Of a stretch of DNA of 64,000 nucleotides, positions 59,506-64,000 are shown one piece after another. The notes under the pieces were generated by a model. The model saw only the letters and a program-made list of their open reading frames with translations, did not search any database and had not been told where the DNA came from. Every line of letters begins with the position of its first letter. Positions within the stretch are counted from its first letter, which is position 1. The DNA is taken from positions 1,897,965 to 1,961,964 of the forward strand of contig JAPFFF010000028.1 in NCBI GenBank assembly GCA_039105265.1, read 5' to 3'. The position numbers were made by a program, and so were the translations under genes. Source of the DNA: Tritrichomonas musculus (lineage: Eukaryota; Parabasalia; Tritrichomonadida; Tritrichomonadidae).

Positions 59506-62500
59506 ATGATGTTTTTACCAACAAGAACTAGATATTCGGAATCAGCTCCTTATGCTGATTCCATTGTTACCATCCACGAAGATATTATTGACAAAAATTT
59601 TAATAATCAAAATTATTCTGACAACCTCAACTCAAATCAAAATTTACCTAATCAAAGCTCAAAATCTAGTGATTACAATCATAATTGTCCGCATCCTGAC
59701 CCAAAATGCTCTCATCTCCAAGATATGCAATTATATCTTGATCAGCGAGGTCTTCAATTGGTCGATTCTATCCCTTACTCCGAACCTTCTGATGGCGTAG
59801 AATACGACCATTACGATCTTTCGCACCGGAAACGCACTAACAAATGCTCACTTTTAAATTTGGGCAGAAGGTCTCAGCCTTTTAACAATTTCGCTCCGCC
59901 TATGTGCTCTTCATCTATTCCCGCAAATCATACTTCTCCTACTAACGACTTAGTTGATTCTACGCATACATCGAATATTTCAAATAGCGCTAATACAATT
60001 ACCAATTCTCCTTCGCCTCAATCGAATCTTCTCTGTCCTCATTCCCCTTCTGCAGGCTTATCAGATTCTGCAGATGAACATGATTCCGATCTTATCTCGA
60101 ATAATAGCGATTCTTCTCCGAAAAGACCTACTGGCATTGAAATTCTATTACTTGCTGGTATTCATTACAACCCCGTCGCTAACGACGGTTCTACTAATCC
60201 ACAATGTATTATTGTTACATGTGACCCGGTTCTCTTTAAGTTTGCTCCTTTATTTTACAAGCCAGATAATGGTCCTGCTATTGGTGCCCTGGTGCCTAGA
60301 GGTCAGCTTATTGTCTCTTCTGGACAACCAATTCTTAATAGTTCAGCTCCTTGTATTTACCCTACTCCTGAAGAATCTGCCAATAACCGTTTTGTTCCTT
60401 CTAATATCATTGACTCTCAGTCAATTCCCAAGGAACCTTTCAGTTTTGATACTACCTATGAACCTCAAGATCTGAATCATTTCGTCAATCACATTTCAAA
60501 CATTTTTAATGATATGCATTTACGTTGTTGTTACCAATATAATCATTATAATGTTAATCAAAATAGCGATGTCAAAATTAATTCTTACAATCAATCAAAT
60601 AAAGTTTTTAATATCCTTTTGATGAATCGAAATGTTTCAAACTTTCTCTCGAATTGGTCACAGAATTTTTCAAATACGACCAAAGTTTTCTGCAATGTTA
60701 ATCATTCCGATAAATTTTGCATTCAGTCATTGTTTTCCTCCAATGCATCTGTTGAAAGCCACAGAGTTGATGTTGATAGTTTTTGTACAACATCTAAAGC
60801 CCAGGTTCAGAGTCACGCTTTTGATGTTAATAATCAAGCAATTGCATCAACCGCACTGGTCCAAAACCACTTAGTTGACGTTATTCAAAATAATTTAAGC
60901 ACACAAGCTACAGTTCAGAGTCACGCTGTTGATGTCAGAAATCAGCTGATTTCATCAACAGCTAATGTTCAAAACCACTTAGTTGACGTTATTCAAAATA
61001 ATTTAAGCACACAAGCTACAGTTCAGAGTCACGCTGTTGATGTCAGAAATCAGCTGATTTCATCAACAGCTAATGTTCAAAACCACTCAGTTGACGTTAT
61101 TCAAAATAACTTAAGCACACAAGCTACAGTTCAGAGTCACGCTGTTGATGTCAGAAATCAGCTGATTTCATCAACAGCTAATGTTCAAAACCACTCAGTT
61201 GACGTTATTCAAAATAACTTAAGCACACAAGCTACAGTTCAGAGTCACGCTGTTGATGTCAGAAATCAATTGACTTCTTCTACTGCTAGAGTTGAACATC
61301 ATCATGTCGATGTTTCTGATAAAGTTATTAATTCAATTGTGGAAATACCTAAATATGTTGTTGTTGAAGACAAGGATAAGGTAATACCTCTTTCTACTCT
61401 TGGTGAGGTACCTTCTCTCTCAACTGCTGTCGTTCAGCTCGCTAACAGAATTCTTGAGCTGACGAATAATCTTTCCACTCAGGTTCCAAATTCAAGTTCA
61501 CATACGGAGACTTCTGATTCATCTGTTGTTAGTTATGATGAATTAGATTCTTTATCAGGCTCTGATGGTAATTGTTCCGATAGTAATGGCGATGATCCTA
61601 GTAGTCCACATCGACGAAATGTTAGTCCAAACGATTCGTACTCACTTCAATGGTTAATAGATGAGTTAAAATCTATAAATTGTAAATCTCAACTTAATGA
61701 ATTAATTCTTAAGTTACAGGAAATACATTTTGATCTTAGTCCTTTCACAGAATTACTTTCTATTGAGATGCCAATTATTTTAAAGATGTATGAGACTCAT
61801 AGGTGGCTTGGTGTTGGACAATTTTACTGTCCATATTGTGAAGACACATTTAATTCATGTGCGACTCTTCATGCACATTGGAAATTAAACCATGGTAAAA
61901 GATTTATGCCAAATGAACAAGCAGCTCTTGAATATGTATATAATAGGAAACTTAGATGGAAGATTATTGATGAAGATCTTCCGGATGACATTCCTAAGTA
62001 TAGAATTATTTATAAATGTCCTGATGCTAATTGTAATTATGTTGTCAACAATCCTAATTCTCTTGCCTATCATATTAAATTGAAACATCGTGATATTGAT
62101 GATCTTAGAAGAGAGCTTGGGCTCCTTTGGGCTTCTATTATCTCTTATGCAAAAACCGATCATAAGCTGCTCTCTGGTAAGGATTTATATAATACTAATG
62201 ATGCATGCTTATGTTTGCGTTGCAATCACTTTATAGGTCAAGATAAATGCAAAGTTCAACAGCACTCGATGTCTTCTCATCCTGCTTCAAATGTCGAGGG
62301 TAGTAGAAGATATGATAAGAATATTGTCTTAGTAGCCAAATGGTTCGTTCCTGATTACGATGATGAAACCATTAAAGAAGCTGACGATGATATTGAAAAA
62401 GTTATAAATGCAGGTCACCTGCTTAAACAAAGCACTGAGAATGAGAGAAGAGAACCATCTCATCCTGATGACTCTGATAATCCAGATCATTTAGCAGCCA

Positions 62501-63192
62501 CAATTAGAAGAAGAGCTCAAGAAGATCGTATCAGACAAAGAAGAAGGAGGGGCGATCTCATCGTTAATGAAAGTATGCCTGAAGATCGTCTTCATAGGAA
62601 TCCTATTGATCCTGTTAATTCCGATGATTCTCCTTCTATTAAGAATTATTTAATTGATTCCCACAGTATATCTAACAATGATCCTCCTGATGATCTTCAT
62701 TCTTTCTTTGATAAAGCTTCCTCTTGGATTGACAAATGTGCTGATCAAGAGAAAAACATCATCCATCTACCAAAGATCTGAGGTGACAAACTTCTTAATG
62801 TCAGGAAAAGGTTCTCTAACGTATTTCTTGGAAAAATTTCGATTCTCATTGATAAGTATGACAGAATTGTCAATAATAACAAAGATAATCTTGATGATAA
62901 TGACCGCTCTCTCTTATGGGAAGGTGTCTTATCTAAGATTAATATTATTCTTCGTAAAGAAATCCGCAGCGCCTTACCCATTCACTAGGAAAGGCAAAGT
63001 TGTTAATACTCGCTCCTTCGAGATGCCTATACAATTGAAAGCAGCTACAAAATTCGTAGCTGGTATTGAATTAATCCACAATTTGATATCTAGAGACCGC
63101 GAAGACCAACCTACACATAACTTGATAGCTAATCTCAAAGACAAAATGTTAGTGTTTCTATCCCGTGCTCCTGATGATTTTGTGCAATTCCT
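59506..63192 (+). pseudogene. Family C retrotransposon gene, nonsense and frameshift mutations, RT and endonuclease lost
   Basis: Open from ATG 59506 (a second ATG at 59509) to a TGA at 62779-62781. There the sequence LPKI-stop-GDKL replaces the Trp of the family motif LPK(I/L)WG(E/D). Homology continues in the same frame to a stop near 62986 and then in another frame (RSFEMPIQLKAATKFVAGIEL) until about 63192 (RAPDDFVQF), where A/B continue but this sequence does not. It retains the shared N-terminal domain (ILLLAGIHYNP, PRGQLIVSSGQP), ten 18-residue repeats and three C2H2 fingers near 61830, 62020 and 62220. Closer to family B than A. It cannot encode polymerase or endonuclease. Confidence 0.9.
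60757..61296 (+). repeat. Family C hairpin-forming 54-nt coding repeats (10 units)
   Basis: 10 x 54 nt in alternating pairs as in family B. Stem example at 60925-60962: GCTGTTGATG/CATCAACAGC with inner TCAG/CTGA. Confidence 0.92.
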
Positions 63193-63586
63193 TTCGGTTT
63201 TTGCGATAAAATGAATATTTATTTATGCATTTGTTTTCTATATATAATATTAAACAAAAGTTAATTTAACCATATTGCAAATAAATGCATTGTTAAAGAG
63301 ATATTTAAATGATTATTTAAAAATTATTTTGTTTCTTTATATTTCCTATATTATCATACTTATATAAGATATTAGCACTGTTATAAATAATACTTGTTTA
63401 TTTATTTTTAATATATTAGGAATTTAAAAATGAAAATAACGAAAAATTAGATATATATATTAATTAAAAATATAATATATTTATATAAAATGATATATTA
63501 TAAAAAGCTATATATATTTACTAACTATGATATATTTATTAATATAAAAATATTTCAAATCTAAATAATCACTATATACAAAAAAG
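63193..63586. other. AT-rich region right of the stack
   Basis: Very AT-rich, with runs of TATA and AATA; no gene or element recognised. The short frame end to 63214 belongs to the family C remnant running into unrelated sequence. Confidence 0.5.
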
Positions 63587-63671
63587 CTCGTTTTTCTAAC
63601 CCGGTAGCTCAAATATTCTGAAGAGCAATTCAAAATAACTCGTTTTTCTAACCCGAAATGCTCAAATATTC
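63587..63671. repeat. Two-copy ~33 bp direct repeat
   Basis: CTCGTTTTTCTAACCCG followed by GCTCAAATATTC occurs at 63587-63619 and 63639-63671, separated by 19 bp. Confidence 0.85.
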
Positions 63672-63830
63672 AATTAAATTTCTGAATATGGTTGAGAGAA
63701 TCTATCTAGGGAATCCCCCACTTTTTTTTTGAAAGGTTTATTTCGTAGCTATTCAAAAAGTTCTTAATACCAAATTCTAAGCCGAATCCAATCTTCAAAT
63801 CAAATTTTGAGCCGAAACAGATTCCACGAG

Positions 63831-64000
63831 AACTGCAATTGAATTATCAGATTAAACTACAACTGCAATTTGAACCATCAGATTAAACTACAACTGCAAT
63901 TGAACCATCAGATTCAGCTACAACTGCAATTGAACCATCAGATTCAGCTACAACTGCAATTGAACCATTAGATTCAGCTACAACTACAATTTGAACCATC
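63831..64000. repeat. 30 bp tandem repeat running off the window
   Basis: About 5.6 units of AACTGCAATTGAACCATCAG plus ATTCAGCTAC (some units ATTAAACTAC or with one extra T). Composition differs from the neighbouring AT-rich DNA; may be the edge of a satellite or of another coding repeat. Confidence 0.9.

Larger units (their letters stand above)
59494..63192 (+). mobile_element. C, family C RLE-type retrotransposon remnant, 3' part missing
   Basis: The 5' end is complete (leader CGAATTGCAAAT, hairpin GGAATCAGC/GCTGATTCC at 59538-59562). Similarity to families A and B stops at about 63192, before the reverse transcriptase; no target copy follows. The right boundary is approximate. Confidence 0.85.

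Overview
ORGANISM. The window looks like nuclear DNA of an AT-rich, intron-poor protist, most likely a parabasalid (trichomonad). The reasons are: no introns are needed in any recognisable gene; initiator-like TCA+1-Py-(T/A) sequences lie just upstream of several start codons (8 nt before the GH2 gene, 20 nt before the CH-domain pseudogene); and the gene set (Kelch/RhoGEF, parallel beta-helix plus RING, F5/8-type C domain, CH domain, type II membrane GH2) fits. The genus is not proven; another metamonad remains possible.

LEFT FLANK (1-17281), host genes. A membrane-anchored GH2 beta-galactosidase (minus, runs off the left edge), a short F5/8-type C (discoidin-like) protein, tRNA-Glu(CTC), a frameshifted CH-domain pseudogene, tRNA-Met(CAT), a Ser/Asn-rich low-complexity protein, tRNA-Lys(TTT), a beta-helix protein with two C-terminal RING fingers, a giant RhoGEF-Kelch protein with about 90 copies of a 9-residue repeat, and tRNA-Asn(GTT).

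MAIN REGION (17208-63192), a retrotransposon stack on one tRNA gene. Immediately 3' of the Pol III terminator of tRNA-Asn sit 13 head-to-tail insertions, all in the same orientation. They are separated by near-identical 23-26 bp copies of the target (last 13 bases of the tRNA stem region, the discriminator, and the T-run). Three families are autonomous non-LTR retrotransposons with one long ORF: three C2H2 fingers, a reverse transcriptase with YADD, a CCHC knuckle and a restriction-like (PD-x12-E) endonuclease, i.e. the R2/NeSL/R4/CRE architecture. Family A has three copies (A1 frameshifted), family B two intact copies, and family C one decayed copy truncated at its 3' side. Two families, S1 (three copies, ~0.84 kb) and S2 (four copies, ~1.05 kb), are non-autonomous and share a 5' hairpin and 3' tail type with the autonomous ones.

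HIDDEN STRUCTURE. The central part of every autonomous ORF is an array of 18-codon repeats whose DNA also folds into regularly spaced hairpins (arms covering the VDV and STA codons). Paired changes preserve the stem between units and between families. A second hairpin lies 45-60 nt from the 5' end of all five families, overlapping the start of the ORF in the coding ones. The target copies change from GGAGGAGA-T(n) to GGAGGAG-T(n) once, between 47353 and 48194, which dates the right half of the stack as a separate (probably older) layer.

RIGHT EDGE (63193-64000). AT-rich unique DNA with a two-copy 33 bp repeat and a 30 bp tandem repeat that runs off the window.
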